The notes: a model not told the origin generated them from the sequence alone. Positions 1 to 11,819 are shown, numbered from the stretch's first letter. The stretch is 64,000 nt of DNA from Aggregatibacter sp. 2125159857 (GCF_017798005.1 NZ_CP072548.1:186001-250000), one strand, 5' to 3'. Numbers and translations are program-made.

Positions 1-34
1 TGATTGCTTTCATTTTTTTAGTCAATTTAGCCAT
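1..34 (-). CDS. rplA: 50S ribosomal protein L1, N-terminal fragment (cut by window edge)
   Basis: Only the first 11 codons lie in the window, read on the minus strand from the ATG at 34; they give MAKLTKKMKAI, a typical L1 start. L1 forms the mobile L1 stalk of the large ribosomal subunit at the E site and is the usual translational repressor of its own rplK-rplA message. The start lies 4 bases after the rplK stop, so the two are translationally linked. The identification rests on this short match and on position after rplK. Confidence 0.85.
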   Translation of the reverse strand, partial: MAKLTKKMKAI

Positions 35-38
35 CGTA

Positions 39-467
39 TTATTCCTCCACCACTAAGCCCATTGAGCGAGCAGTACCAGCAATTGATTTCATTTTGGTTT
101 CGATCGTCGCACCAGTCATATCTGCTGCTTTCGTTTCAGCGATTTGACGAACTTGATCTAAAGTGACTTTACCCACTTTATCTTTATTTGGTTTACCAGA
201 ACCAGATTTGATACCTGCTGCTTTTTTCAATAAAACTGCTGCCGGTGGGGTTTTTGTAACGAACGTAAATGAACGGTCTGCATAGACAGTAATAACAACC
301 GGAATTGGTAAACCTTTTTCTAAGCTCTCAGTACGCGCGTTGAATGCTTTACAGAATTCCATAATGTTCACACCTTGTTGACCTAATGCCGGACCAACTG
401 GTGGTGATGGGTTTGCCATACCCGCTGCAACTTGCAACTTAACGTAGGCTTGGACTTTTTTTGCCAT
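39..467 (-). CDS. rplK: 50S ribosomal protein L11
   Basis: L11 binds 23S rRNA at the GTPase-associated centre, where elongation factors act and where RelA senses stalled ribosomes. The 142-residue product has normal family length. The N-terminal domain carries the conserved [13 protein letters not shown] segment near residues 22-34. The C-terminal rRNA-binding domain shows [15 protein letters not shown] near residues 71-85. It follows nusG on the minus strand and is followed at once by rplA, the standard secE-nusG-rplK-rplA order. It has its own promoter (531-559) after a hairpin downstream of nusG. In this family of operons the L1 protein represses the message. Confidence 0.98.
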   Translation of the reverse strand: MAKKVQAYVKLQVAAGMANPSPPVGPALGQQGVNIMEFCKAFNARTESLEKGLPIPVVITVYADRSFTFVTKTPPAAVLLKKAAGIKSGSGKPNKDKVGKVTLDQVRQIAETKAADMTGATIETKMKSIAGTARSMGLVVEE

Positions 468-530
468 TTTAGTTTCCTCTAAATGGGTGATAACGCTATT
501 ACTAGCTCCCCTGTTGATAAAAAGGGTTGC

Positions 531-559
531 ATTCTAATCAAAGGCAACCGGTTTTTCAA
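531..559 (-). promoter_or_regulatory. Sigma-70 promoter of rplK-rplA
   Basis: Read on the minus strand, a -35 TTGAAA (554-559) is followed by a 17-base spacer and a -10 TAGAAT (531-536), about 65 bases before the rplK start. Both hexamers are close to consensus and the spacing is optimal. It sits between the nusG hairpin and rplK, as expected for the separate L11 promoter. Confidence 0.75.
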
Positions 560-579
560 GTAAAATACTTGAGAAAGTC

Positions 580-613
580 ACCGCACTTTATCCTAGTTGA
601 TTTAAAGTGCGGT
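580..613 (-). terminator. Hairpin from inverted uptake signals after nusG
   Basis: An 11-bp perfect stem (580-590 with 603-613) and 12-base loop is built from two uptake signal cores in opposite orientation. It lies about 20 bases past the nusG stop. Inverted uptake signals commonly serve as terminators in Pasteurellaceae. There is no strong U-run on the minus strand, so termination may be partial and allow read-through into rplKA. Confidence 0.6.
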
Positions 614-634
614 CAAATTTTTGAACATTTTTAA

Positions 635-1186
635 CTAGCTATTCTTTTCCACTTGACCAAATTCAAGCTCAACCGGTGTCGCACGGCCAAAGATAGATAC
701 AGAGACTTTCAAGCGGCCTTTTTCGTAGTCGATTTCTTCGACTGTACCGTTGAAATCCATAAATGGTCCTTCAGTGACGCGGACTTCCTCGCCCGGTTGG
801 AAAGTCGTTCTTGGTTTTGGTTTATCGCTATTTTGCTCTAAGCGATTTAGAATAATATCCGCTTCGCGATTGCTAATTGGTGCCGGTTTATCCGGTGTAC
901 CACCAATGAAACCCATCACACGTGGCACGCTACGCACCAAGTGCCAAGTATCATCGTTCATTTCCATTTGTACTAACACATAACCCGGGAAATATTTACG
1001 TTCACTTTTGCGACGTTTACCTGCCACATTTTCCACGACTTCTTCTGTCGGCACTAACACTTCACCGAATTGATCTTCCATATTGTGAAGTTTGATATAT
1101 TCACGCAATGTGGTCGCAACACGCGCTTCAAAACCAGAGAAGGCCTGTAACACATACCAACGTTTTTTACTTGCGGTTTCGGTCAT
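635..1186 (-). CDS. nusG: Transcription termination/antitermination factor NusG
   Basis: NusG binds RNA polymerase, suppresses pausing, links it to the ribosome through S10 and helps Rho terminate. The 183-residue product has the NGN domain first (about 8-118; [11 protein letters not shown] at the start, FPGYVLVQM centrally) and then a KOW domain (about 128-180; [14 protein letters not shown]). Length is normal. The start lies one base after the secE stop, so secE and nusG form a tight operon on the minus strand, as in most bacteria. Confidence 0.98.
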   Translation of the reverse strand: MTETASKKRWYVLQAFSGFEARVATTLREYIKLHNMEDQFGEVLVPTEEVVENVAGKRRKSERKYFPGYVLVQMEMNDDTWHLVRSVPRVMGFIGGTPDKPAPISNREADIILNRLEQNSDKPKPRTTFQPGEEVRVTEGPFMDFNGTVEEIDYEKGRLKVSVSIFGRATPVELEFGQVEKNS

Positions 1187-1187
1187 T

Positions 1188-1598
1188 TTAGAATCTCCAG
1201 TCAGTTAAGAAGGTAATGATACTCACGATAATTGAATCTAAGCCCCAGAGAATTAAAGACACAAACACAGTTACACCCACAACAATGAAAGTGGTTTGCG
1301 TTGCTTCCGGGCGGCTTGGCCAAACAATGCGACGTAATTCAGTGCGAGCATCTTGGAAGAAACCAAGTGCTTTTCGTCCTTGGTTAGTCATTGCCGCTAT
1401 CCCTAAAGCAATCAGTAGCAATACAACAACAGCAACAACACGGATCGGCGTGGAATATTGATCCTCGAAATAAATATTACCGAGAGCTGTTGCAGCAATG
1501 ATCACAACTGTCAACAACCATAAAAAAGTATTTAATCCTTTAGACTTTTCTTCAGGAGCCTCAGGCGTATGTTTCTTTTTTTCTATGTCTAATGCCAT
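1188..1598 (-). CDS. secE: Preprotein translocase subunit SecE
   Basis: SecE clamps SecY in the inner-membrane Sec channel. The 136-residue protein has the three-helix gamma-proteobacterial form: hydrophobic segments near residues 24-44 and 52-70, then an amphipathic helix with the conserved [18 protein letters not shown] region and the essential last helix (about 98-130). The cytoplasmic N-terminus is charged. It leads nusG with a one-base gap. An extended -10 element lies about 55 bases upstream. Confidence 0.97.
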   Translation of the reverse strand: MALDIEKKKHTPEAPEEKSKGLNTFLWLLTVVIIAATALGNIYFEDQYSTPIRVVAVVVLLLIALGIAAMTNQGRKALGFFQDARTELRRIVWPSRPEATQTTFIVVGVTVFVSLILWGLDSIIVSIITFLTDWRF

Positions 1599-1653
1599 AA
1601 ATTTAATCCATCGTAATAACGTAAAATAAGGAATCTTGTTGATAAGGCGCGAA

Positions 1654-1662
1654 ATTATAACA
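1654..1662 (-). promoter_or_regulatory. Extended -10 promoter element for secE-nusG
   Basis: On the minus strand the sequence TGTTATAAT is a consensus -10 (TATAAT, 1654-1659) preceded by the TG of an extended -10. No good -35 is visible 17 bases upstream. It lies in the 143-base gap between yhhQ and secE and is the best promoter candidate there. Confidence 0.55.
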
Positions 1663-1742
1663 ACTAATTCCTCAGTTAGCTATAAAAAGTTCCCACTGCA
1701 AAACAAGAGATGGCAATACAAGAACATCGCTCGGCAAAGTAA

Positions 1743-2501
1743 TTAGCACTGATCAGAGGCGCAAGATATGGTCTTTTTTGTATTAAGCGCATCCTCATTG
1801 CTACCCATTGCATCCATCAATGATTGCATTTTGCGTAAAATCATATTGAGAACAATGCCATAGGCCGGTACGAACAATAGAACACCAATAAAGAGTTTGA
1901 ATAAATAATCGACAAAACCGATTTCGACCCAGTGTTCCGCCATAAACGGATCGCTACTGGCATAAAAAGCTATCGCGAAGAACAAATAGGTATCTGCCAT
2001 TGAGCCAAATACCATAGAGCTAGTCGGTGCAATCCACCACGTTTTCAGTTGACGGAGTCGGTTAAAGACCACAACATCCAGCAACTGCCCAAAGACATAA
2101 GCACAGAAACTGGCTACCGCAATACGAAAGACGAAGACGTTAAATTCACTTAACGCAGAAAATCCTTGATATTGGCTTTCTGAAAAGAGTGTAGAAACTA
2201 AATAACTGATAATTAACGCAGGAATCATGACAATAAAAATAATCCAACGCGCTTCTTTTGCACCAAATACCCGCACGGTCAAATCGGTTGCTAAGAAGAT
2301 AAACGGGAACGTGAGTGATCCCCATGTGCTGTGAAACATGAAATCTTCCTGTGCACCAAACAGGGTTAATGGCACATGAATTTCAAAAGGAATTTGGACT
2401 AAGTAGTTGCTGGCAGCAATGATAAAAATATGAAAGAAACTGAGCAGAACAAGCGCTCGACGTTTTTGGCGATCGTTGAAGATCGAAAATGCCTGTGTCA
2501 T
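1743..2501 (-). CDS. yhhQ: Queuosine precursor transporter (VUT/YhhQ family)
   Basis: YhhQ proteins bring 7-deazaguanine precursors of queuosine (preQ0/preQ1) across the inner membrane to feed modification of tRNA position 34. The 252-residue sequence is a polytopic membrane protein with about six hydrophobic segments. It shows the family-type stretches FPFIFLATDLTVRVFG (about 65-80) and FGSMADTYLFFAIAF (about 164-178). The ATG at 2501 is preceded by an AAAAAGG ribosome site that forms the 3' end of a preQ1-I riboswitch, which independently supports the substrate. It stands alone on the minus strand between secE and a divergent TonB receptor. The C-terminal tail (about 230-252) is hydrophilic and variable. 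Confidence 0.92.
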   Translation of the reverse strand: MTQAFSIFNDRQKRRALVLLSFFHIFIIAASNYLVQIPFEIHVPLTLFGAQEDFMFHSTWGSLTFPFIFLATDLTVRVFGAKEARWIIFIVMIPALIISYLVSTLFSESQYQGFSALSEFNVFVFRIAVASFCAYVFGQLLDVVVFNRLRQLKTWWIAPTSSMVFGSMADTYLFFAIAFYASSDPFMAEHWVEIGFVDYLFKLFIGVLLFVPAYGIVLNMILRKMQSLMDAMGSNEDALNTKKTISCASDQC

Positions 2502-2510
2502 TTTGTGTTA

Positions 2511-2544
2511 CCTTTTTAGTTTAAATTGGGGTTAGGGAACCCAG
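2511..2544 (-). promoter_or_regulatory. PreQ1-I riboswitch controlling yhhQ translation
   Basis: Read on the minus strand, the 34-base element starts CTGGG, has an L1 loop TTCCCTAA, closes P1 with CCCCA, and continues through an A-rich linker (ATTTAAACTAAAAA) into GG. This matches the compact preQ1-I class and closely resembles the Thermoanaerobacter tengcongensis aptamer. Loop bases CCT can pair with AGG of the Shine-Dalgarno AAAAAGG to form the H-type pseudoknot P2. Ligand binding would therefore hide the ribosome site 10 bases before the ATG. The layout points to translational repression of the transporter when precursor is plentiful. Confidence 0.85.
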
Positions 2545-2656
2545 TGAATATGTGATTCTGCAAAAATTGCAGGGCGCAAATAATACTTCATCAAAAAAAT
2601 AATTCAACCGAAATATCGCGCACTTCAAAAGGTCAAGATTTTTCTGTATCATGAAA

Positions 2657-2669
2657 AAGAATCATTCTT
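2657..2669. promoter_or_regulatory. Fur-box-like dyad before the TonB receptor
   Basis: AAGAATCATTCTT is a perfect 6-1-6 inverted repeat, with the A/T-rich ATCATT core typical of Fur operators, and lies 20 bases before the receptor ATG. Iron-responsive repression of a siderophore or haem receptor by Fur is the expected arrangement. It matches only part of the 19-bp Fur consensus, so it is a prediction. Confidence 0.5.
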
Positions 2670-2688
2670 AATATTAAAAAGGACCTTT

Positions 2689-4773
2689 ATGAAATCATGC
2701 ATTAAACTTTCTCCTATTAGTTTAGCTCTTTTTTCTGTTTTCTCGACCCAAACATTCGCAGAGGAAACAAATACTGAGGCATTAGCACCTATCGTTGTCA
2801 CCGCCGCCGGTACTTCTCAAGATTTAAAAGATGCACCTGCCAGCATCAGCATTGTGAATCAAGAACAGCTTAAACAACACCCATCCAATCGTTTAGAAGA
2901 GGCGTTACAAGATATTCCGGGCGTAAATGTCAGCGGGAGTAATGTGAATAAATCAGATATTTCTATCCGTGGTTTACCCGCTGATTACACATTAATCATG
3001 GTTGATGGTCGTCGTCAAAATACCCGTGAATCCCGCCCAAATGGTAACGGCGGTTTTGAAGGTGCATTTATCCCGCCGGTAAATGCAATTGAGCGCATTG
3101 AAGTGGTGCGTGGGCCGATGTCCTCTCTATATGGTTCTGATGCCATGGGCGGCGTTGTCAACATTATTACTAAAAATGTTACCAAAGAATGGACAGGATC
3201 TGCCTCTGTCGGCTTTACCGCACATGATAAAAGCACTTTTGGTAACGGGCATCATGGTAATTTCTTTGTTTCAGGTCCATTAGTTCAAGATAAGCTAGGG
3301 CTGCAAGTTTACGGCGGAGCAGACTATCACCCTGAAGATAATATCATCGGCGGTTCTAATCGTAATAAAAACCGAAATATCAATGCTAAACTTTCCTTTA
3401 CACCAACTGATAAACAAACCTTTATCTTAGAAGGTGGTCGCCACTTACTCGAAAAACAGGAAACACCGGGAAAATCCTTAGCGTTAACCACAACACGTGG
3501 TGCCAGTATTGCACACAATCAACCGGGAGCTACGCACGCCATCAGAAATCACTGGTCTTTAACCCATCAAGCCGATTGGGATGTGATGAGTTCCGAATTG
3601 AGTTTATATCAAGAAAAAGCCAAACGTGAAGTAAGCACAAATGGCGTGGTAGATTCTCGTAAACCGGAAATCACAAACACCGTATTTGATGCGAAATTCA
3701 TGTTACCTGTGGCAAACCATTTCTTCGTATTTGGTGGTCAGCATCAAAATGCCAAATTGGAAGATGATTCCGTTACCAAAGTCAATCGAATGACAAGAAC
3801 AGTGAATGGAAAAACGCAAACACGCTCAGTGCCTATTTATAAAAATACGAAAAATAACGTTCACCAGTATGCATTTTTCCTTGAAGATGAAATTAATTTC
3901 ACCGATAAATTCCTATTAACCCTAGGAACACGCTTGGATCATCACCAGAAGTTTGGTACGCATTGGAACCCAAGAGCCTATGCGGTTTACCATATTGATG
4001 ATAACTTCAGTGTAAAAGGGGGGATCGCGAAAGCTTTCCGTGCACCAAGTATTCGTGAATTGAGCGAAAGCTATGTTACTGCGACAGAAGCGGGCGCCGG
4101 TGTCATTTACGGTAATCCAAACTTAAAACCGGAAACCAGCGTCAATGAAGAGGTGAGTGTTGTTTACAATCACGATAGCGGTGCCAATGCCACAGTAACC
4201 TTGTTTAATACAGAGTTTAAAAACAAACTGACCAGCCATTACACCGGCAATCCGGATCCTATTACTGGTGCTAAACTTTATAAATATAGCAATGTTGGTC
4301 GCGCCAATATTAAGGGGGTTGAAGTGAGTTCCCATATTCCGTTTGACGAACACTGGAACGTAGATTTGTCTTATACATACCAGCATTCAAAACGTAAATC
4401 GGATGAAGACATTTCAGCTTCGGGCGTAAGTTTAAGAGGATTGCCATTGGATAACACACCTAAGCATTCCGCTAGCGGAAAACTAAATTGGATCGTAAAT
4501 GATCGCTTAAGCGCCTATACTCGCGTGGCTTATAAAGGCAAACAAATTTGGGCAAATCCGCGTAATGGGGACAACCGAAATGCCTACCGTACCCGCGGCG
4601 GATATACCACGGTGGATTTAGGCACAACCTATAAGGTTAATCCAAATGTCTCCCTTAACTTTGCGGTATTAAATATTGGTAATGAAATTGGTGAACGCGT
4701 AGATACCAACGGCGGAAGCTGGACGGTAGAAGATGGTCGTCGTTTCTGGACAAACCTTAACATCACATTCTAA
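2689..4773 (+). CDS. TonB-dependent outer-membrane receptor, CirA/FepA type
   Basis: This is a ligand-gated outer-membrane channel driven by TonB-ExbB-ExbD, probably for a ferric catecholate siderophore or its breakdown products; the ligand cannot be fixed from sequence. The 694 residues begin with a signal peptide (about 1-24, cut after TFA). A TonB-box-like APIVVTAA (about 32-39) and the plug domain follow (about 45-165) with DISIRGLPADYTLIMVDGRR and GPMSSLYGSDAMGGVVNIIT, both very CirA-like. The rest is a 22-strand-type beta-barrel ending in a terminal Phe (NLNITF). It is a single-gene unit with a Fur-like dyad upstream and a terminator downstream. No companion permease or TonB gene is adjacent. 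Confidence 0.85.
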   Translation: MKSCIKLSPISLALFSVFSTQTFAEETNTEALAPIVVTAAGTSQDLKDAPASISIVNQEQLKQHPSNRLEEALQDIPGVNVSGSNVNKSDISIRGLPADYTLIMVDGRRQNTRESRPNGNGGFEGAFIPPVNAIERIEVVRGPMSSLYGSDAMGGVVNIITKNVTKEWTGSASVGFTAHDKSTFGNGHHGNFFVSGPLVQDKLGLQVYGGADYHPEDNIIGGSNRNKNRNINAKLSFTPTDKQTFILEGGRHLLEKQETPGKSLALTTTRGASIAHNQPGATHAIRNHWSLTHQADWDVMSSELSLYQEKAKREVSTNGVVDSRKPEITNTVFDAKFMLPVANHFFVFGGQHQNAKLEDDSVTKVNRMTRTVNGKTQTRSVPIYKNTKNNVHQYAFFLEDEINFTDKFLLTLGTRLDHHQKFGTHWNPRAYAVYHIDDNFSVKGGIAKAFRAPSIRELSESYVTATEAGAGVIYGNPNLKPETSVNEEVSVVYNHDSGANATVTLFNTEFKNKLTSHYTGNPDPITGAKLYKYSNVGRANIKGVEVSSHIPFDEHWNVDLSYTYQHSKRKSDEDISASGVSLRGLPLDNTPKHSASGKLNWIVNDRLSAYTRVAYKGKQIWANPRNGDNRNAYRTRGGYTTVDLGTTYKVNPNVSLNFAVLNIGNEIGERVDTNGGSWTVEDGRRFWTNLNITF

Positions 4774-4785
4774 TCCAATCACAAT

Positions 4786-4815
4786 AAGGCACATTTGGTT
4801 TCTAAAATGTGCCTT
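4786..4815 (+). terminator. Rho-independent terminator after the TonB receptor
   Basis: An 11-bp perfect stem (4786-4796 with 4805-4815) with an 8-base loop begins 12 bases after the stop codon and runs into a T-rich stretch. It can also serve the converging hip remnant. Confidence 0.8.
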
Positions 4816-4856
4816 TATTCTCCCACTCAAAGTGCGATCAAAATTGACTTTAAATG

Positions 4857-5057
4857 CTATAATTCAGGCTCATTTAATACGTTAAGTAACGCTAAACGTT
4901 TACGATAATTTTTCAAGACACAATCGATATGTGACTGTGGCATAAATGATTGCGAATAAATCCGCTCGACCTTCTCTCTTTCTTGTGTAATTTCAGGAAT
5001 GAATTTTTGAATAATCACATTCTTACTTAATCCAATATTTTCCCCCTCACGAGCGGA
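4857..5057 (-). pseudogene. C-terminal remnant of a HipA-type kinase toxin
   Basis: This stretch reads in the same frame as the upstream hipB-like gene, directly through its TAG stop, and encodes 66 residues ending at a TAG (4857-4859). The translated segment includes ERIYSQSFMPQSHIDCVLKN and then YRKRLALL. By position after a HipB-like antitoxin and by composition it looks like the last part of a HipA/HipT kinase. The whole N-terminal domain and kinase core are missing. It probably arose by one large deletion fusing the end of hipB to the end of hipA. It has no start of its own and is not expected to be functional. The HipA assignment is an inference. Confidence 0.5.
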
Positions 5058-5366
5058 CTAAATTGCGCATAGCGAAACTCCCAATGTTTGAGCAACAAGA
5101 AAAACGGTGGTAAATCGAATTTGACTTGGATCTTGAAATAGGCGATTTAGCGTAGAAATAGACACGCCGGTTTGTAACTCCAACATACTTAGCTCAATAC
5201 CAAGTGATTTCCGTTTATCATTTAACATTTTTCCAAATGCCTTGAGATCGGTAATCTTCCCGGCATAAAGCTGTTGCCTTTGTGCTTGCTCATAGGCAAT
5301 CACAGCTTGTTGAAGCTTTTTCAACTCATCAATTTGACTCTCTAATTGTGCACTAAGATGATTCAT
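5058..5366 (-). CDS. XRE-family HTH protein, HipB-like antitoxin (orphan)
   Basis: The 102-residue product has a helical N-terminal part (about 5-40, QLESQIDELKKLQQAVIAYEQ) and a Cro/C1-type helix-turn-helix (about 48-98). The recognition-helix region is ELQTGVSISTLNRLFQ. In HipBA and three-part HipBST modules such a protein binds operator DNA and holds the kinase toxin inactive. Here the toxin survives only as a C-terminal remnant immediately downstream and in frame, so this is an orphan antitoxin. Its own C-terminus (SLCAI then TAG) may be truncated by the same deletion. It may still bind its old operator in the 131-base gap before rppH, but no clear palindrome was found there. Confidence 0.7.
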   Translation of the reverse strand: MNHLSAQLESQIDELKKLQQAVIAYEQAQRQQLYAGKITDLKAFGKMLNDKRKSLGIELSMLELQTGVSISTLNRLFQDPSQIRFTTVFLVAQTLGVSLCAI

Positions 5367-5497
5367 TCAATCGAGCTCACAACGATGCCGTATCAGCGCA
5401 ACATAAAAATACAGAATAAAGTTGTACTGTGTGGCAGTTTATGAAACAATTCGCTGTTATTTAGCGTGAAAAATAGAACAATTTAAGGGATACGATA

Positions 5498-6094
5498 GTG
5501 ATCGATTTCGATGGCTACCGTCCGAATGTAGGCATTGTGATTTGTAATAACAAAGGGCAAGTGCTGTGGGCGAAAAGATATGGACAGAACTCTTGGCAAT
5601 TTCCGCAAGGGGGCATTAATGATAACGAAACGCCTGAACAGGCGATGTTTCGGGAATTATTTGAAGAAGTCGGGCTAACGCCTAAAGATGTGCGTGTGCT
5701 ATACGCCTCTAAACAGTGGTTACGTTATAAATTACCGAAGCGTTTATTGCGTCACGATTCCAAGCCCATGTGCATCGGACAGAAACAACGTTGGTTTTTA
5801 TTGCAGTTGGTGACTGATACCAAGAATATCAATATGCAGTGCAGTAAAACGCCCGAATTTGACGGGTGGCGTTGGGTGAGTTTTTGGTATCCGGTGCGTC
5901 AAGTGGTGTCTTTTAAAAAAGAGGTTTATCGTAAAGCCATGAAAGAGTTTGCGGCGGTGTTATTTGAGGAAAACAGTAAAACTTTGTCGCAAACTGAAAC
6001 CGCAACATTCGGCGATAAGAAACCTGCTTTCTCTTCTCACAAGCAACATTATTCCAAACCATCCAAACGTGCGCCGCATAAATATAGAGGATAA
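5498..6094 (+). CDS. rppH: RNA pyrophosphohydrolase RppH (Nudix)
   Basis: RppH removes pyrophosphate from the 5' end of triphosphorylated mRNA, which opens it to RNase E decay. The 198-residue protein starts at a GTG (5498) preceded by AAGGGAT. The Nudix box runs about residues 38-60: GG, then [18 protein letters not shown] with the REL-EE-G metal-binding residues in place. The start [17 protein letters not shown] is strongly conserved. The basic, Ser/Lys-rich tail (about 165-198) is typical of RppH rather than of metabolic Nudix enzymes. It is followed after 2 bases by a TauE/SafE permease and then lgt, forming an apparent operon. Confidence 0.96.
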   Translation: MIDFDGYRPNVGIVICNNKGQVLWAKRYGQNSWQFPQGGINDNETPEQAMFRELFEEVGLTPKDVRVLYASKQWLRYKLPKRLLRHDSKPMCIGQKQRWFLLQLVTDTKNINMQCSKTPEFDGWRWVSFWYPVRQVVSFKKEVYRKAMKEFAAVLFEENSKTLSQTETATFGDKKPAFSSHKQHYSKPSKRAPHKYRG

Positions 6095-6096
6095 GT

Positions 6097-6894
6097 ATGT
6101 TAACCTTCTTTTTCTTTTGCTTGCTTGCCGGTTGTGTTGCCGGCTTCTTGTCAGGGCTTTTTGGTATTGGCGGTGGTATGGTGATTGTGCCGATGATGGT
6201 ATATTTACTACCAATTGTGGGCGTGCCGGATTCATTGCTCATGTCCACCGCACTTGGCACATCTTTTGCCACCATCGTGGTTACCGCGTTTTCTTCCGCA
6301 CAACGACACCATAAACTTGGTAATGTGGTTTGGTCAACGTTGAAATATTTTGCACCCGCGTTAATGATTAGCGCATTTATTTCCGGGCAATACATCAGTA
6401 AATTGCCACCTGAAATTTCCGGTAAGTTATTTGCCTGCTTAGTCACCTATTTGGCGATTAAGATGATTCTGTCCATTAAACCGAAAAATCTCGATCCGAA
6501 TAAAAAAATCACGCCGTTATCCTCAATTATCGGTGGTGCTTTAATCGGTATGATATCAAGCGTTGCCGGTATCGGCGGTGGCGGATTTATCGTGCCGTTT
6601 TTAAATTCACGCAATGTGGACATTAAAAAAGCCATCGGCACCTCCGCATTTTGTGGCATGTTAATGGGCATCGCCGGTATGTTAAGCTTTATGCTGAGCG
6701 GTTGGGGAACACCGGGTATGCCGAATTATTCCCTCGGTTTTGTGTACCTTCCTGCCGTGTTAGGCATTACCGTCACCTCATTTTTTACCTCCAAACTCGG
6801 TGCCAATATGACCAACCGATTACCGGTGTCGACCTTGAAGAAAGGATTTGCCGCCTTCTTAATTGTGGTGGCGATTAATATGTTATTGAAATAA
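6097..6894 (+). CDS. TauE/SafE (TSUP) family membrane permease
   Basis: The 265-residue inner-membrane protein has about eight hydrophobic segments in two related halves. Each half opens with the family's glycine motif, [11 protein letters not shown] near residue 22 and [11 protein letters not shown] near residue 157. TSUP members export sulfite, sulfoacetate or related organosulfonates. The substrate of this member is unknown. It lies 2 bases after rppH and 8 bases before lgt, the same arrangement as in H. influenzae, which suggests co-transcription rather than a shared pathway. Confidence 0.88.
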   Translation: MLTFFFFCLLAGCVAGFLSGLFGIGGGMVIVPMMVYLLPIVGVPDSLLMSTALGTSFATIVVTAFSSAQRHHKLGNVVWSTLKYFAPALMISAFISGQYISKLPPEISGKLFACLVTYLAIKMILSIKPKNLDPNKKITPLSSIIGGALIGMISSVAGIGGGGFIVPFLNSRNVDIKKAIGTSAFCGMLMGIAGMLSFMLSGWGTPGMPNYSLGFVYLPAVLGITVTSFFTSKLGANMTNRLPVSTLKKGFAAFLIVVAINMLLK

Positions 6895-6902
6895 GGAACG
6901 TT

Positions 6903-7709
6903 ATGAATTCAGACTATTTGGTTTTACCCCATTTCGACCCGGCGATTTTTGAATTTGGTCCAATTGGCCTGCGCTGGTACGGTTTAATGTATTTACTTGG
7001 TTTTATTTTCGCCCGCTGGCTTGGCGTACGTCGTGCCAAACAGCCAAACAGCGGTTGGACGGTAGATCAAGTGGACTCTTTGCTATTTAACAGCTTTATG
7101 GGGATTTTCTTCGGCGGACGAATCGGCGATGTTTTCTTTTATAATCTTGATCGTTTTTTACAGGATCCGCTGTATTTATTCCGCGTTTGGGAAGGGGGAA
7201 TGTCTTTCCATGGCGGTTTAATCGGTGTGATTATCGCCATGATTATCACCTCTAAAATTCAAAAACGCCGCTTTTGGGCAACGGCTGATTTTATGGCACC
7301 CTTAATTCCGTTCGGGCTAGGTATGGGGCGTATTGGTAATTTCATTAACCTTGAATTATGGGGGCGTCAAACTGATGTGCCTTGGGCGATGATTTTCCCA
7401 ACGGATCCGCTGCTCTTGCCGCGCCATCCGTCTCAGTTATATGAAGCTGTGTTGGAAGGTTTAGTGTTATTCTTGATTCTCAATGGGTTTATTCGCAAAC
7501 CACGTCCGACAGGTTCTGTGGCTGGGTTATTCCTTATCGGCTACGGTTTTTTCCGTTTTATCGTTGAATATGTGCGCGAACCGGATGTAGAACTTTTCCT
7601 CAATGTGATCACGCGCGGGCAGTTACTTTGCGTACCTATGATTGTGGGGGGCATTGCCATTATGCTTTGGGCATATCGCAAAAGTGCGGTGCAAAAATCC
7701 GTTAAATAA
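6903..7709 (+). CDS. lgt: Prolipoprotein diacylglyceryl transferase
   Basis: Lgt moves diacylglycerol from phosphatidylglycerol to the lipobox cysteine of prolipoproteins in the inner membrane, the first step of lipoprotein maturation. The 268-residue product has about seven membrane segments. It shows the conserved [12 protein letters not shown] (about 98-109) and the Lgt signature [14 protein letters not shown] (about 141-154), which holds the essential Arg and Asn. The ATG follows AAGGAACGTT. It ends the rppH operon and faces ligA across a shared hairpin terminator. Likely substrates in this window are MlaA, MetQ and the small lipoprotein at 58.5 kb. Confidence 0.97.
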   Translation: MNSDYLVLPHFDPAIFEFGPIGLRWYGLMYLLGFIFARWLGVRRAKQPNSGWTVDQVDSLLFNSFMGIFFGGRIGDVFFYNLDRFLQDPLYLFRVWEGGMSFHGGLIGVIIAMIITSKIQKRRFWATADFMAPLIPFGLGMGRIGNFINLELWGRQTDVPWAMIFPTDPLLLPRHPSQLYEAVLEGLVLFLILNGFIRKPRPTGSVAGLFLIGYGFFRFIVEYVREPDVELFLNVITRGQLLCVPMIVGGIAIMLWAYRKSAVQKSVK

Positions 7710-7750
7710 TGCCTTTGGCATGATTTCATTTTCTTCATGTTATTGCATAA

Positions 7751-7780
7751 ACGACCGACTTCTGATTAAAAGTCGGTCGT
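7751..7780. terminator. Bidirectional terminator between lgt and ligA
   Basis: A perfect 10-bp stem (ACGACCGACT, 7751-7760, with 7771-7780) and 10-base loop lies between the converging lgt and ligA stops. It is followed by TTTT on the plus strand. Confidence 0.8.
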
Positions 7781-7795
7781 TTTGCATTCGCTTAC

Positions 7796-9940
<2,145 letters not shown>

Positions 9941-10090
9941 TTATAAGGGAAAACCACGCTAACCAAGCAGCACTAATCAAATTTTCCACTGACTTTTTAG
10001 GCGATTTTTTTGTTCTACGGCGTTATTGTGCAAACTTCTACGGCGGATTCTGATAGAATAGCCCGACTTAAATCAATCGATAACCCATGA

Positions 10091-11281
<1,191 letters not shown>

Positions 11282-11292
11282 TCCGATATAAA

Positions 11293-11325
11293 ATAGGGAG
11301 AGCCTAGAGAATAGGCTCTCCCTAT
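11293..11325 (+). terminator. Rho-independent terminator after obgE
   Basis: A perfect 14-bp stem (11293-11306 with 11312-11325) and 5-base loop is followed by TGTCAATTTTT. It faces ytfH and may act in both directions. Confidence 0.85.
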
Positions 11326-11357
11326 TGTCAATTTTTCGACAGACAGTTTAAACATGC

Positions 11358-11726
11358 CTACTGTGAAACGGTATTCTGCTGACTTGCTAAAATATTCCCT
11401 AAATTCATTTCCAACCAATCCACCAACTCAAACATTTTATTGGACGCCTGCGCGCCAAATTCCGTCAAGGTGTAATCCACTTGTGGCGGCACCGTGTTGT
11501 AGGATTTGCGAATTAACATGCCGTCCGCTTCCAACTCCTGCAAGGTTTTTGTCAACATACGTTCACTCACACCATCAATCGCACGGCGAAGTTCACTAAA
11601 ACGCTTGGTGCCGGAATGCAAACTCACTAACACCAATGCCCCCCAACGGCTGGTTAAATGCTGCAAAATTTGCCGGGAAGGACAGGCAGAGGCTAACACA
11701 TTGCCACGCTCAAAAAACTTTTCCAT
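11358..11726 (-). CDS. ytfH: HxlR-family regulator, YtfH-like
   Basis: HxlR proteins are winged-helix dimers that often sense reactive aldehydes or electrophiles through a cysteine. The 122-residue form starts at the ATG at 11726, preceded by AAGGAATTAAAA; a longer frame upstream lacks such a site. Residues CPSRQILQHLTSRWG (about 15-29) hold the conserved N-terminal Cys. The recognition helix and wing follow with FSELRRAIDGVSERMLTKTL (about 43-62). It is divergent from a quinone oxidoreductase, reproducing the E. coli ytfH-ytfG (qorB) pair, so it is probably the local regulator. Confidence 0.85.
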   Translation of the reverse strand: MEKFFERGNVLASACPSRQILQHLTSRWGALVLVSLHSGTKRFSELRRAIDGVSERMLTKTLQELEADGMLIRKSYNTVPPQVDYTLTEFGAQASNKMFELVDWLEMNLGNILASQQNTVSQ

Positions 11727-11774
11727 TTTTAATTCCTTAAAAATCAATTAATTAAAAATTATTTTCAAAAAATC

Positions 11775-11819
11775 TCAAAACTTACGTTTATGTAAGTACT
11801 TCTCAAAAGTAAGTTTTGA
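11775..11819. promoter_or_regulatory. Likely HxlR operator between ytfH and qorB
   Basis: TCAAAACTTAC (11775-11785) is mirrored by GTAAGTTTTGA (11809-11819). A further GTAAGT half-site (11792-11797) makes a tight ACTTAC-6-GTAAGT palindrome with the first. A TATAAT (11822-11827) follows directly on the qorB side, so a bound regulator would cover the qorB -35 region. The assignment to the adjacent HxlR protein is an inference. Confidence 0.6.
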
